DNA of 6,362 bases from Planctomycetota bacterium (GCA_023429275.1 JAEYWB010000109.1:1-6362), one strand, 5' to 3'; positions 1 through 6,333 are shown, counted from the stretch's first letter. The notes: generated from the sequence alone by a model not told the origin. Translations and numbers: made by a program.

Positions 1-1547
1 GAGATTTCCAGGTCGATCCGGTTCTTCTCGGCGTCGATCACGATCCGGTCGCCGTTCTTCACAAGGGCAATCGGGCCTCCCTCCTGGGCCTCAGGAGTGA
101 CGTGGCCGATGATGAAGCCGTGCGAGCCGCCGGAGAACCGGCCATCGGTAATCAGGGCGACCTTGTCGCCAAGCCCCGCTCCCATGAGCGCGCTCGTCGG
201 GGTGAGCATCTCCGGCATCCCGGGCCCTCCCTTGGGGCCTTCGTACCGGATGACGATGACCTCGCCCCCCTTGATCTCGCCTCGCTCGAGGCCGCGGAGC
301 ATCTCTTCTTCCTGGTCGTACACCAGGGCCGGGCCGGCAAACCGCAGCCCCTCCTTGCCGGTGATCTTGGCGACCGCCCCGTCCGGGCAGAAGTTCCCCC
401 TCATGATCCGGATGTGTCCGGTCGCCTTGATCGGGTCTTCCAACTTGTGGACGACCGTCTGGCCTTCCTTGAGGCCGGGCAGCGACGAGAGGTTTTCGCC
501 GAGCGTCTTGCCGGTGACGGTGAGGCAGTCCCCCTCGATGTACCCCTTCTCCAGGAGGTACTTGAGGACGGCCGGCGTTCCGCCGATGTTGTGGAGGTCT
601 TCCTGGACCCACTTGCCGCTCGGCTTGAGGTCGGCGATGAGCGGGACGCGGTCGCTCGTCCGCTGGAAGTCGTCGATCGTCAGTTCGACGCCGACGGCGC
701 GGGCCATGGCGATCAGGTGGAGAACGGCGTTCGTCGAGCCGCCGACCGCCATGATCAGGACCATCGCGTTCTCGAACGCCTTGCGGGTCATGATATCCCG
801 CGGCTTGATGTCCTTCTCGAGGAGAATCCGGATCGCCTTTCCGGCGTCGATGCACTCCTGGAACTTGGCCGGGTCTTCCGCCGGGATCGACGACGAGAAT
901 GGAAGGCTCATCCCCATCGCCTCGATCGCGCTCGCCATCGTGTTCGCCGTGTACATTCCGCCGCAGGCCCCGGCACCGGGACACGACTTCTGCACGATGT
1001 TCTGCCGTTCCTTCTCGTCGATCTTGCCGGCGAGGTACTGCCCGTACGACTGGAACGCCGAGACGATGTCGAGCTTGTCTCCCTTGGCCGAGCACCCCGG
1101 CTTGATCGTGCCGCCGTAGATCATGAGAGCCGGGCGGTTGAGCCGGCCCATCGCCATCAGGCAGCCCGGCATGTTCTTGTCACAGCCGGGGATCGTGATG
1201 AGTCCGTCGTACCACTGCGCCCCCATCACCGTCTCGATCGAGTCGGCGATGATCTCGCGCGACTGGAGGGAGTACGACATCCCGTCCGTTCCCATCGAGA
1301 TCCCGTCGCTGACGCCGATCGTATTGAACCGCATCCCGACGAGGCCCGCCCCCTGCACCCCCTCCTTGACCCTGTTGCCGAGGTCGAGGAGGTGCATGTT
1401 GCAGGGGTTCCCCTCGTACCACACGCTCGCGATGCCGATCTGCGCCCGGCTCATGTCCGCTTCGGACATTCCGGTGGCGTAGAGCATCGCCTGCGACGCT
1501 CCCTGGGACTTCGGCTGGGTAATGTGGGAGGAGTACTTATTGAGCAT
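1..1547 (-). CDS. ilvD: Dihydroxy-acid dehydratase, 3'-truncated by window edge
   Basis: IlvD dehydrates 2,3-dihydroxy-isovalerate and 2,3-dihydroxy-3-methylvalerate to the 2-keto acids that lead to valine, isoleucine, leucine and pantothenate; it acts in the cytoplasm. The minus strand reads without a stop from an ATG at 1547-1545 ([16 protein letters not shown]) to the left edge, giving 515 residues. The family is usually about 555-570 long, so roughly 40-50 C-terminal residues lie outside. The three Fe-S cysteines are visible at C49 (NPCNMH), C122 (PGCDK) and C195 ([12 protein letters not shown]), the pattern known for [2Fe-2S]-type enzymes. K124 follows the CDK motif, the lysine reported as carbamylated in relatives. 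S472 in GRFSGG is the proposed catalytic base. The N-terminus fits family alignments, but no clear Shine-Dalgarno precedes it. coaE lies upstream on the same strand, 226 nt away, so cotranscription is uncertain. Assignment is very secure. Confidence 0.97.
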   Translation of the reverse strand, partial: MLNKYSSHITQPKSQGASQAMLYATGMSEADMSRAQIGIASVWYEGNPCNMHLLDLGNRVKEGVQGAGLVGMRFNTIGVSDGISMGTDGMSYSLQSREIIADSIETVMGAQWYDGLITIPGCDKNMPGCLMAMGRLNRPALMIYGGTIKPGCSAKGDKLDIVSAFQSYGQYLAGKIDEKERQNIVQKSCPGAGACGGMYTANTMASAIEAMGMSLPFSSSIPAEDPAKFQECIDAGKAIRILLEKDIKPRDIMTRKAFENAMVLIMAVGGSTNAVLHLIAMARAVGVELTIDDFQRTSDRVPLIADLKPSGKWVQEDLHNIGGTPAVLKYLLEKGYIEGDCLTVTGKTLGENLSSLPGLKEGQTVVHKLEDPIKATGHIRIMRGNFCPDGAVAKITGKEGLRFAGPALVYDQEEEMLRGLERGEIKGGEVIVIRYEGPKGGPGMPEMLTPTSALMGAGLGDKVALITDGRFSGGSHGFIIGHVTPEAQEGGPIALVKNGDRIVIDAEKNRIDLEI

Positions 1548-1634
1548 GATGATTCGGTGGGATCCCGGCGGGCGTCAGTGGTCGATTCCGTGCCTGCGGA
1601 AGGATGGATTCCGCCCCCAAGGCGCGAAGGGGCC

Positions 1635-1663
1635 ATGATAACGTCGACAGGTCCCGCTGCCAT
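1635..1663 (-). promoter_or_regulatory. Candidate sigma70-like promoter for ilvD
   Basis: On the minus strand a -10-like TATCAT (plus 1635-1640, 5 of 6 to consensus) is preceded by ATGGCA (plus 1658-1663, 4 of 6) at 17-bp spacing. It would give a leader of roughly 80 nt before the ilvD ATG. This is pattern matching only; sequences this good occur by chance, and housekeeping promoters in this phylum are poorly defined. Confidence 0.22.
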
Positions 1664-1693
1664 CCGGTTCGCGCTACGGAAAGCGAAGGGGCA

Positions 1694-1766
1694 GGTATCA
1701 GGTATCAAGTATCAGGAAGCCCCTGCTGGCGGTCTCTCTGATACTTGATACCTGACACTTGATACT
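1694..1766. repeat. Inverted array of 7-bp repeats between coaE and ilvD
   Basis: Three tandem heptamers (GGTATCA, GGTATCA, AGTATCA; 1694-1714) are followed, after a 24-nt spacer, by four heptamers in the opposite orientation (TGATACT, TGATACC, TGACACT, TGATACT; 1739-1766). The two halves form a perfect 17-bp inverted repeat, 1699-1715 with 1738-1754. In a minus-strand transcript the stem extends to about 21 bp through a G-U pair. It begins 7 nt beyond the coaE stop, so it could act as a coaE 3' hairpin and terminator or mRNA stabiliser, although no U-tract follows the stem on either strand. It could also be a dispersed intergenic repeat, comparable to the heptanucleotide STRR repeats described in cyanobacteria. 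The repeat structure is certain; the function is not known. Confidence 0.85.
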
Positions 1767-1773
1767 TCCCGGC

Positions 1774-2424
1774 CTACTGTGCGCCTCCCCCACCCCGAAA
1801 CCGCGTCTTCACGAACTCCCGCAGCTGCTCCACCGCGACCGCGGGCTCCCCCGAGTTGTCGAGGACAACGTCTGAACGCCGGCGCTTCTCTTCCAGCGGC
1901 ATCTGGCTCGCCTCGCGGCGATCGAGCTCTTCCGCCGACCAGCCGCGTCCCCGGACCCGCTCGACACGCTGTTCCCGGGGGGTGTCGATGTAGGCGATGG
2001 CGTCGCAGAGAGTCTCCCAGCCGCTTTCGAGCAGGACCGGGGCGTCGAGGAGGACGACATCAATCCCCCCCCGGGCGGCGGCCTCGTCGAGCTGCGCCAG
2101 GAGATCCTGGCGGATTCGGGGCTGAACGATCCCCTCGAGCTGCTTCCTCCGGGCCCGGTGGCCGGGAGAGTCGCCAAAGACGAGCCTCGCGAGACTCTTG
2201 CGGTCGATCTCTCGATCGGCCGACAGAATGTCAGTGCCGAAGAGGGAAACGAGCTGCTCCCGGATCACAGGATCCTGAAGGGCCCGGTGGCCGGAACGAT
2301 CCGCATCGAGAACCAGGACGGAAAAATGCTGCCGAAGCCCCTCGGCGACGGAACTCTTGCCGGCTCCGATGCCGCCGACCAGTCCGATCACGGGAAACGA
2401 CGGCTGAGGCACGAAAGAGTCCAC
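1774..2424 (-). CDS. coaE: Dephospho-CoA kinase
   Basis: CoaE phosphorylates the 3'-hydroxyl of the ribose of dephospho-CoA with ATP, the last step of CoA synthesis in the cytoplasm. The 216-residue product matches the usual length of about 200. A Walker A P-loop lies at residues 17-24 (GGIGAGKS), followed by the family's D-x-D element at 40-42 (LDADRSGH). The conserved DAPVLLESGW segment covers 127-136, the basic lid region about 150-175 (RVRGRGW, ending in Q174), and the VVLDN-G nucleotide-binding end 186-192. One deviation is Q101 in IVQPRI, where the family usually has His-Pro. The start is a GTG at 2424-2422. The upstream in-frame stop lies about 45 nt before it and there is no ATG between, so GTG is the likely start. 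There is no obvious Shine-Dalgarno. The gene is divergent from sufE and upstream of ilvD on the same strand. Confidence 0.95.
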   Translation of the reverse strand: MDSFVPQPSFPVIGLVGGIGAGKSSVAEGLRQHFSVLVLDADRSGHRALQDPVIREQLVSLFGTDILSADREIDRKSLARLVFGDSPGHRARRKQLEGIVQPRIRQDLLAQLDEAAARGGIDVVLLDAPVLLESGWETLCDAIAYIDTPREQRVERVRGRGWSAEELDRREASQMPLEEKRRRSDVVLDNSGEPAVAVEQLREFVKTRFRGGGGAQ

Positions 2425-2499
2425 ATCGAAATAGGGGAAAAGCCGGTCAGGCCGGGTCCGGCATGCTCATCCGGGGGACGGGCGTCGTCAAGCACCTGC

Positions 2500-2527
2500 T
2501 TTCCATCCTTATACCGCCCCCTAAAAT
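2500..2527 (+). promoter_or_regulatory. Candidate promoter for sufE-sufS
   Basis: TTTCCA (2500-2505, 4 of 6 to TTGACA) and TAAAAT (2522-2527, 5 of 6 to TATAAT) are 16 bp apart, about 88 nt before the sufE ATG. The AT-rich box stands out in a GC-rich background. I see no clear IscR-like or Fur-like operator. This is pattern matching only. Confidence 0.3.
2508..2513 (-). promoter_or_regulatory. Candidate -10 element for coaE
   Basis: The minus strand reads TATAAG here, 5 of 6 to the TATAAT consensus, about 84 nt upstream of the coaE GTG. No convincing -35 hexamer is seen at 16-18 bp. It lies inside the candidate sufE promoter on the other strand, so the two would overlap in this 191-nt divergent region. 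Confidence 0.22.
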
Positions 2528-2615
2528 GAACCGTTCCTTCCGTGAATGTGTCCGCCCGCCGGACCGCTCCTCAGACGACCACCGATTGGATTCCCGAGTG
2601 AATTCCCTTTCCTCC

Positions 2616-3050
2616 ATGACAATAGACGACCTCATCCAGGAGTTCGACGACCTCGGGGACTGGGAGGCCCGCTGCGAGTACCTGATCGATCTCGGGAAGG
2701 AGCTGCCGAAGCTCCCTGCCGCGGACAAGACCGAAGAGAACAGGGTTCACGGGTGTCAGAGCAACGTCTGGCTCGTGGCCAATGTGCGGCGCGACGCCGA
2801 AAACCGGCCGATCGTCGAGTTCGTCGCCAACAGCGACGCCATGATCGTGAGCGGCCTGATCGCCGTCCTCACGCTGCTTTACAACCGTCGCCCGGCGGAG
2901 GAAATCCTGGCGACAGACACCGCCGCGGTCTTCAAGCGGCTGGAACTGGACCGGCATCTCAGCTCGCAGCGCCGTAACGGCCTGTTCGGAATGGTCCGTC
3001 GGATCCGCGAGATCGCCGGCGCCGCGGCCGAGACCGCCGCCAGGGCGTGA
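2616..3050 (+). CDS. sufE: Cysteine desulfurase-activating protein SufE
   Basis: SufE accepts persulfide sulfur from SufS and passes it to the Fe-S scaffold in the cytoplasm. The 144-residue product is close to the usual length of about 140. The N-terminal helix (MTIDDLIQEFDDLGDWEAR) with the following YLIDLGKELPKLP is typical. The sulfur-accepting cysteine is C47 in VHGCQSNVW, and the helical end with NGLFGMVRRIREIA matches the family's C-terminus. ATG 2616 gives a family-like N-terminus. A GTG at 2598 (VNSLSS added) and an ATG at 2526 are in frame, and the frame stays open far upstream across the coaE antisense strand, but these extensions have no family support. sufS follows 44 nt after the stop, so the two genes probably form an operon, and SufS is its expected partner. 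Confidence 0.94.
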   Translation: MTIDDLIQEFDDLGDWEARCEYLIDLGKELPKLPAADKTEENRVHGCQSNVWLVANVRRDAENRPIVEFVANSDAMIVSGLIAVLTLLYNRRPAEEILATDTAAVFKRLELDRHLSSQRRNGLFGMVRRIREIAGAAAETAARA

Positions 3051-3094
3051 CGCCCCTCCCCACGAGACGGCCGCCCGACGAAAACGAGAACCCC

Positions 3095-4354
3095 ATGAGC
3101 GATCAGACGACTCCCCGCTACGACATCGAGCGGATCCGCGCCGACTTTCCGATCCTCCAGCAGACACTCCCGAAAGGGCTGCCGGTCACCTACCTCGACA
3201 CGGCCGCCTCCGCCCAGAAGCCGCTGTGTGTCATCGATCGCGAGCGGGAGGTCTACGAACGGTTCTACGCGAACGCCTACCGGGGCGTGTACCGTTTCGG
3301 AGCGATGGTCGACGAAGCCCTGGAGGAGAGCCGGGCGGCGATCGCGCGGTTCGTGGGAGCAGGCTCGCCGGACGAGATCGTCTTCACCAGCGGCACGACG
3401 ATGTCGCTCAACCTCGTCGCTCACGGCTGGGGGCGGAAGTTCGTCCAGGCCGGCGACGAGATCCTGCTCAACCTGATGGAGCACCACGCCAACCTGGTCC
3501 CCTGGCAGATGCTTGCCCAGGCGGTCGGGGCGACGCTGCGATACCTGCCGCTGACCGCGGATGGCGAGCTCGACCTGTCGCAGCTTGACCAGTTCCTGAC
3601 GCGGAAGACGAAGCTCGTCGCCGTGACCGGGATGTCGAACGTACTCGGCACGATCAACCCGGTCCGGGAACTGGCGGCACGGGCTCACGCCGTCGGGGCG
3701 AAGATCATCGTCGACGGGGCGCAGAGCGTCCCTCACGAGGCAACGCATGTCGTCCAGGACGACATCGATTTCCTGGCGTTCTCCGGCCACAAGCTCTACG
3801 GGCCGAGCGGCGTCGGGGTTCTCTATGGCAAGCAGGAGCTTCTCGAGGCGATGGACCCGTTCCTCGGCGGGGGGCACATGATCGAGACCGTCTCGCTCGA
3901 CCGCTCGACCTGGAGCCTTCCGCCGGCAAAGTTCGAAGCGGGGACCCTGCCGATCGCGCAGGCGATCGCTCTTCAGACCGCCGTCGGCTATGTCGAGAAT
4001 GTCGGGCTCGAAGCGGCCCGGAGGCACGAAACCGAATTGTTGAAGGAGGCCGCCTCGCTTCTGTCCGGGATCGAGGGCTGGCGGCCTCTCGGCCCCTCGC
4101 CGGACAAAGCCCCGGATCGCAAGGGACCGATCCTGAGTTTCGTGATCGACGGGGTCCACCCCGAGGACCTGGCTCAGCTCCTGGACCTGAAGGGGGTGTA
4201 TGTCCGGCATGGGCATCACTGCACGATGCCGCTTCATACCGCGCTCGGTATTCCCGCTTCCGTCCGGGCGAGTTTCGGTCTCTATTCGACGCGGGAAGAC
4301 GTGAAACGGCTTGCCGAGGCCATGGGTTTGGCATGCCGCAAGTTACGTTCATGA
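3095..4354 (+). CDS. sufS: Cysteine desulfurase SufS (group II, PLP-dependent)
   Basis: SufS removes sulfur from L-cysteine, giving alanine and an enzyme-bound persulfide that SufE takes over for Fe-S cluster assembly. The 419-residue product is close to the family length of about 406-420. Family motifs run in order: DTAASAQKP (35-43), the TSGTTMSLN segment, EHHANLVPW with the PLP-stacking His region (about 129-137), and DGAQSVPH. The PLP lysine is K233 in SGHKLYGPSGVG. The catalytic cysteine is C376 in VRHGHHCTMPL, and the R-x-GHHC form marks the SufS/CsdA group rather than IscS/NifS. ATG 3095 is preceded at 4 nt by GAGAA. A GTG at 3047, overlapping the sufE stop, would add 16 residues without family support. 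No sufB, sufC, sufD or sufU is visible, so the scaffold genes are presumably elsewhere or absent. Confidence 0.96.
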   Translation: MSDQTTPRYDIERIRADFPILQQTLPKGLPVTYLDTAASAQKPLCVIDREREVYERFYANAYRGVYRFGAMVDEALEESRAAIARFVGAGSPDEIVFTSGTTMSLNLVAHGWGRKFVQAGDEILLNLMEHHANLVPWQMLAQAVGATLRYLPLTADGELDLSQLDQFLTRKTKLVAVTGMSNVLGTINPVRELAARAHAVGAKIIVDGAQSVPHEATHVVQDDIDFLAFSGHKLYGPSGVGVLYGKQELLEAMDPFLGGGHMIETVSLDRSTWSLPPAKFEAGTLPIAQAIALQTAVGYVENVGLEAARRHETELLKEAASLLSGIEGWRPLGPSPDKAPDRKGPILSFVIDGVHPEDLAQLLDLKGVYVRHGHHCTMPLHTALGIPASVRASFGLYSTREDVKRLAEAMGLACRKLRS

Positions 4355-4407
4355 AAAGACTTGCAGAAGTGGTCCGAGGTTTCTCCTCTGCTTCCGCGTC
4401 TCGGGGT

Positions 4408-4425
4408 GAGGAAAGCGTTTTCCTC
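4408..4425 (+). terminator. Hairpin downstream of sufS, possible terminator
   Basis: GAGGAAA (4408-4414) and TTTCCTC (4419-4425) form a perfect 7-bp stem with a GCGT loop, 53 nt after the sufS stop. There is no U-tract after it, so Rho-independent termination is doubtful. CCTC of the right arm could instead pair with CCGAGG at 4374-4379, giving an alternative fold. The structure can be seen in the sequence; its role is inferred. Confidence 0.3.
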
Positions 4426-4443
4426 GGTCCGGCCATCTGATAC

Positions 4444-4471
4444 TTTAAGGGCGGTCAGGCAAGTCAGATAA
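4444..4471 (+). promoter_or_regulatory. Weak candidate promoter before the ketoacyl synthase-like gene
   Basis: TTTAAG (4444-4449) and AGATAA (4466-4471) are 16 bp apart in the most AT-rich part of the 193-nt gap between sufS and the next gene. Both boxes match consensus only partly. A promoter is expected here if the hairpin at 4408 ends the suf transcript, but the sequence evidence is weak. Confidence 0.17.
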
Positions 4472-4547
4472 ACGCAACAAGCGTTCACCGGGGCGGCGCG
4501 TCTCTCTCGGGCTGAGGGGGATGTTCCGTCCATTGGAACCATTGGAC

Positions 4548-5849
4548 ATGAGCGAGAGAGACGGACGAGCGGTCATCACCGGTCTGGGAATCATCAGTCC
4601 GGTCGGGATTGGAAACGACGTGGTTACCGCCGCCCTCAAGGAGGGACGTTCCGGAATCGCGCCGCTGCAGAGCTATCGGGGGAGCGCCGTTCCCAACGAT
4701 CTGGTCGCAGAAGTGACCGACTTCCACGATGACTCCGCGAAGAAGGTCTACCTGAAGGACCAGCGGAAGTGGATCAAGGTGATGTGCCGCGAGATCCAGC
4801 TCGGGGCGGCGGTGGCGTCGCTGGCACTGAAGCACTCGGGCCTCAACCTCGCCACGTATCCGAAGGAACGTCTCGGGGTGGAGTTCGGCGCGAACCTCAT
4901 GAATTTCGCTCCGGATTCATTCTCGGATCCGACCCGCGCCTGTACGAACGAGTCGGGCGGCTTCGACTTCTCCAAGTGGGGGCCGATCGGCCGCGAAAAG
5001 CTCGAGCCGCTGTGGCTTCTGAAGTACCTGCCGAACATGCCCGCGTGCCACATCGCGATCAATGCCGATGCCCGCGGCCCGAGCAACTCGCTGACGCTCG
5101 ATGAGTCTTCGGCGAACGTCACAATGCTCGAAGCGCTCAGCGTCCTTCGGCGGGGAGCGGCGGATGCGATGGTCGTCGGCACGACCGGAAACCGGCTGAC
5201 CCCGACGAAGACGATGCAGGCCCGGTTCTGGGAAGAGCTCGGAGACGATCCCGACCATCCCGAATTCAGCTGCAAGCCGTTCGACACGGAGCGAAACGGG
5301 CAGATCATCGGCGAAGGGGCGGGATGCGTCATCGTCGAGACCGAGTCATCGGCCCGTGAGCGCGGCGCCCAGATCTGGGGTCGTGTCCTCGGCGGAGGAA
5401 TGTCCTGCGTCGCCAATCCGGCCGGGCAGGCAGATATCCGCAAGGCGGTTGCCAATGCCATTCGGGCCGCCCTGGCAAAGACGGGGATCTCTCCGGAGGA
5501 GATCGGCCACATCAACGCTCACGGCCTCGGCGCGCGGGCGGAAGACCTTGCCGAAGCCCGCGGCATCCACGATGCCCTCGGAGCGGCCGGAAGCCGGATC
5601 CCGGTGGTCGGTCTCAAGGGGGCGTTCGGGAACAGCGGGGCGGCTTGCGGGTCGCTGGAGCTCGTCGCGGATCTCCTGGGGCTGGCCCAGGGGGTGATCT
5701 GGCCGACGATCGGCACCACCAATCCCGATCCGGAGTGCGGCCTCAACCTCGTCATCGGGCAACCCCAGCCGGTCGAGAACAAGCTGTTCCTCAAGCTGAA
5801 CTTCACCCGCTGCGGCCAGGCGACCGCGCTGGTCGTTCAGGGGGCGTAG
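4548..5849 (+). CDS. Ketoacyl-synthase-fold protein with altered active site
   Basis: The 433-residue product aligns with FabF-type (KAS II) enzymes, which condense malonyl-ACP with acyl chains in fatty acid or polyketide synthesis. The match starts at AVITGLGIISPVG, includes a LPNMPACHIAIN segment corresponding to the family's NM-x-AGHIAI stretch, and ends near the C-terminus. The catalytic triad is not conserved. The family's TAC motif reads LDES, with E186 (codon 5103-5105) in the nucleophile Cys position. H325 is kept (INAHG) and K357 is kept (GLKGAFG), but the second His is N362 (FGNSGAACG). The usual GFGGTN near the end reads TRCGQAT (420-426). The frame is intact with normal codon use, so this is not decay. 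Ordinary condensation is unlikely; it may be a chain-length-factor-like partner, a decarboxylase or a repurposed enzyme. ATG 4548 gives the usual distance to VITG. In-frame ATG 4521 (9 residues longer) directly follows GAGGGGG and remains possible. No ACP, KR or second KS lies nearby. Confidence 0.88.
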   Translation: MSERDGRAVITGLGIISPVGIGNDVVTAALKEGRSGIAPLQSYRGSAVPNDLVAEVTDFHDDSAKKVYLKDQRKWIKVMCREIQLGAAVASLALKHSGLNLATYPKERLGVEFGANLMNFAPDSFSDPTRACTNESGGFDFSKWGPIGREKLEPLWLLKYLPNMPACHIAINADARGPSNSLTLDESSANVTMLEALSVLRRGAADAMVVGTTGNRLTPTKTMQARFWEELGDDPDHPEFSCKPFDTERNGQIIGEGAGCVIVETESSARERGAQIWGRVLGGGMSCVANPAGQADIRKAVANAIRAALAKTGISPEEIGHINAHGLGARAEDLAEARGIHDALGAAGSRIPVVGLKGAFGNSGAACGSLELVADLLGLAQGVIWPTIGTTNPDPECGLNLVIGQPQPVENKLFLKLNFTRCGQATALVVQGA

Positions 5850-5866
5850 CATTCGCCGTTTCGCTG

Positions 5867-5894
5867 TTGGTATTGCGGACCGCGTCCGTATCAT
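5867..5894 (+). promoter_or_regulatory. Candidate promoter for the WXG100-like gene
   Basis: TTGGTA (5867-5872, 4 of 6) and TATCAT (5889-5894, 5 of 6) are 16 bp apart in the 75-nt gap after the ketoacyl synthase-like gene, 30 nt before the next ATG. If real, the small gene can be expressed on its own. The short gap equally allows readthrough from upstream. Confidence 0.3.
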
Positions 5895-5924
5895 TGGGAA
5901 ACGCCCATCCCAGCGAGAGACGCC

Positions 5925-6197
5925 ATGGCCCAGGCAATTGCCAACCCCGAAGACCTTCGCGCGTTCGCGCTGAGGCTCAAGCAGTTCAACAACACGCTGG
6001 CCGACCAGGCAGGCGTCCTTTCAGGACAGCTCGAAACGCTCAGCAGCACCTGGCGCGATCAGGAGAACGCGAAGTTCACCGAGCAGTTCAAGGAGCATCT
6101 CCGGCTCCTCGCCGCGTTCGTCGAGGCGAACAACCGCCACATTCCCTACCTCGTCCGCAAGGCGGAGAGGCTCGAGGAATACCTACAGCAGCGGTAG
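5925..6197 (+). CDS. WXG100/ESAT-6-like small helical protein
   Basis: This encodes a 90-residue protein with no signal peptide and no membrane segment. It is predicted to be two helices (about 8-40 and 47-88, rich in Leu, Glu, Gln, Lys and Arg) joined by a turn at T42-W43-R44-D45. Size, hairpin form and the central Trp match the WXG100 (ESAT-6-like, PF06013-type) family, whose members form helical-hairpin dimers and in Actinobacteria and Firmicutes are type VII secretion substrates. Here the Gly of WXG is Asp. The C-terminal YxxxD/E secretion signal is not clear: Y75-LVRK and E84-EYLQQR lack the pattern. No EssC/EccC ATPase or toxin gene is visible, so secretion is not supported by context. 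A purine-rich GCGAGAGA lies just upstream of the ATG, which sits 75 nt after the ketoacyl synthase-like gene. The function is unknown. Confidence 0.8.
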   Translation: MAQAIANPEDLRAFALRLKQFNNTLADQAGVLSGQLETLSSTWRDQENAKFTEQFKEHLRLLAAFVEANNRHIPYLVRKAERLEEYLQQR

Positions 6198-6306
6198 CGG
6201 TAGGACGGCCACTTCTCCGCACGCCCTTCCAGGCGAGTCCTTTGAAGGTGGCGAGTCGCAGTATCTGCTGAGGTTTTGAGTGCTGTGGCCTGATCGTGTC
6301 TCTTCC

Positions 6307-6319
6307 GGCCCAAAGGGCC
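6307..6319. other. Small GC hairpin in the 3' non-coding tail
   Basis: GGCCC (6307-6311) and GGGCC (6315-6319) pair around an AAA loop. It lies about 110 nt after the WXG100-like stop and just before the stronger hairpin at 6334. The 5-bp stem is short and could be chance in GC-rich DNA. Confidence 0.3.
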
Positions 6320-6333
6320 ATTCGTTCATCCAG

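Noticed and set aside
91..1095. Minus-strand 334-codon frame overlapping ilvD in another phase
   Set aside because: It is the same strand as ilvD but shifted in frame; the product is dominated by Arg, Gly and Pro without motifs, whereas the ilvD frame gives an exact family match.
102..1748. Long plus-strand open frame opposite ilvD (548 codons) and a second one at 97-1119
   Set aside because: They lie antisense to a clear IlvD with all catalytic residues. The products are Arg/Asp/Pro-rich, low-complexity readings typical of GC-rich antisense frames, with no recognisable domain.
1694..1766. Heptamer array as a CRISPR or phage attachment site
   Set aside because: The units are 7 bp with no spacers of 25-40 bp between them, and no cas gene, integrase or tRNA is nearby.
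1779..2615. SufE frame open far upstream, suggesting a long N-terminal extension
   Set aside because: The extension is antisense to coaE and Arg/Pro/Ser-rich. SufE family length and N-terminus fit ATG 2616.
2879..4237. 452-codon minus-strand frame opposite sufE and sufS
   Set aside because: It is an antisense shadow of two well-supported genes, with charged low-complexity composition and no domain.
4748..5515. 255-codon minus-strand frame opposite the ketoacyl synthase-like gene
   Set aside because: It is Ser/Arg/Pro-rich without motifs. The plus frame aligns with the KS family over its full length.
4548..5849. Altered KS active site as sign of a decaying pseudogene
   Set aside because: There are no frameshifts or internal stops over 433 codons, codon use is like its neighbours, and the flanking structural motifs are well kept, which indicates a maintained gene.
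5645..6271. Plus-strand 208-codon frame spanning the KS end and the WXG100-like gene
   Set aside because: It is out of frame with both genes and has Arg/Pro-rich content; the 5925-6197 frame gives a coherent amphipathic helical hairpin.
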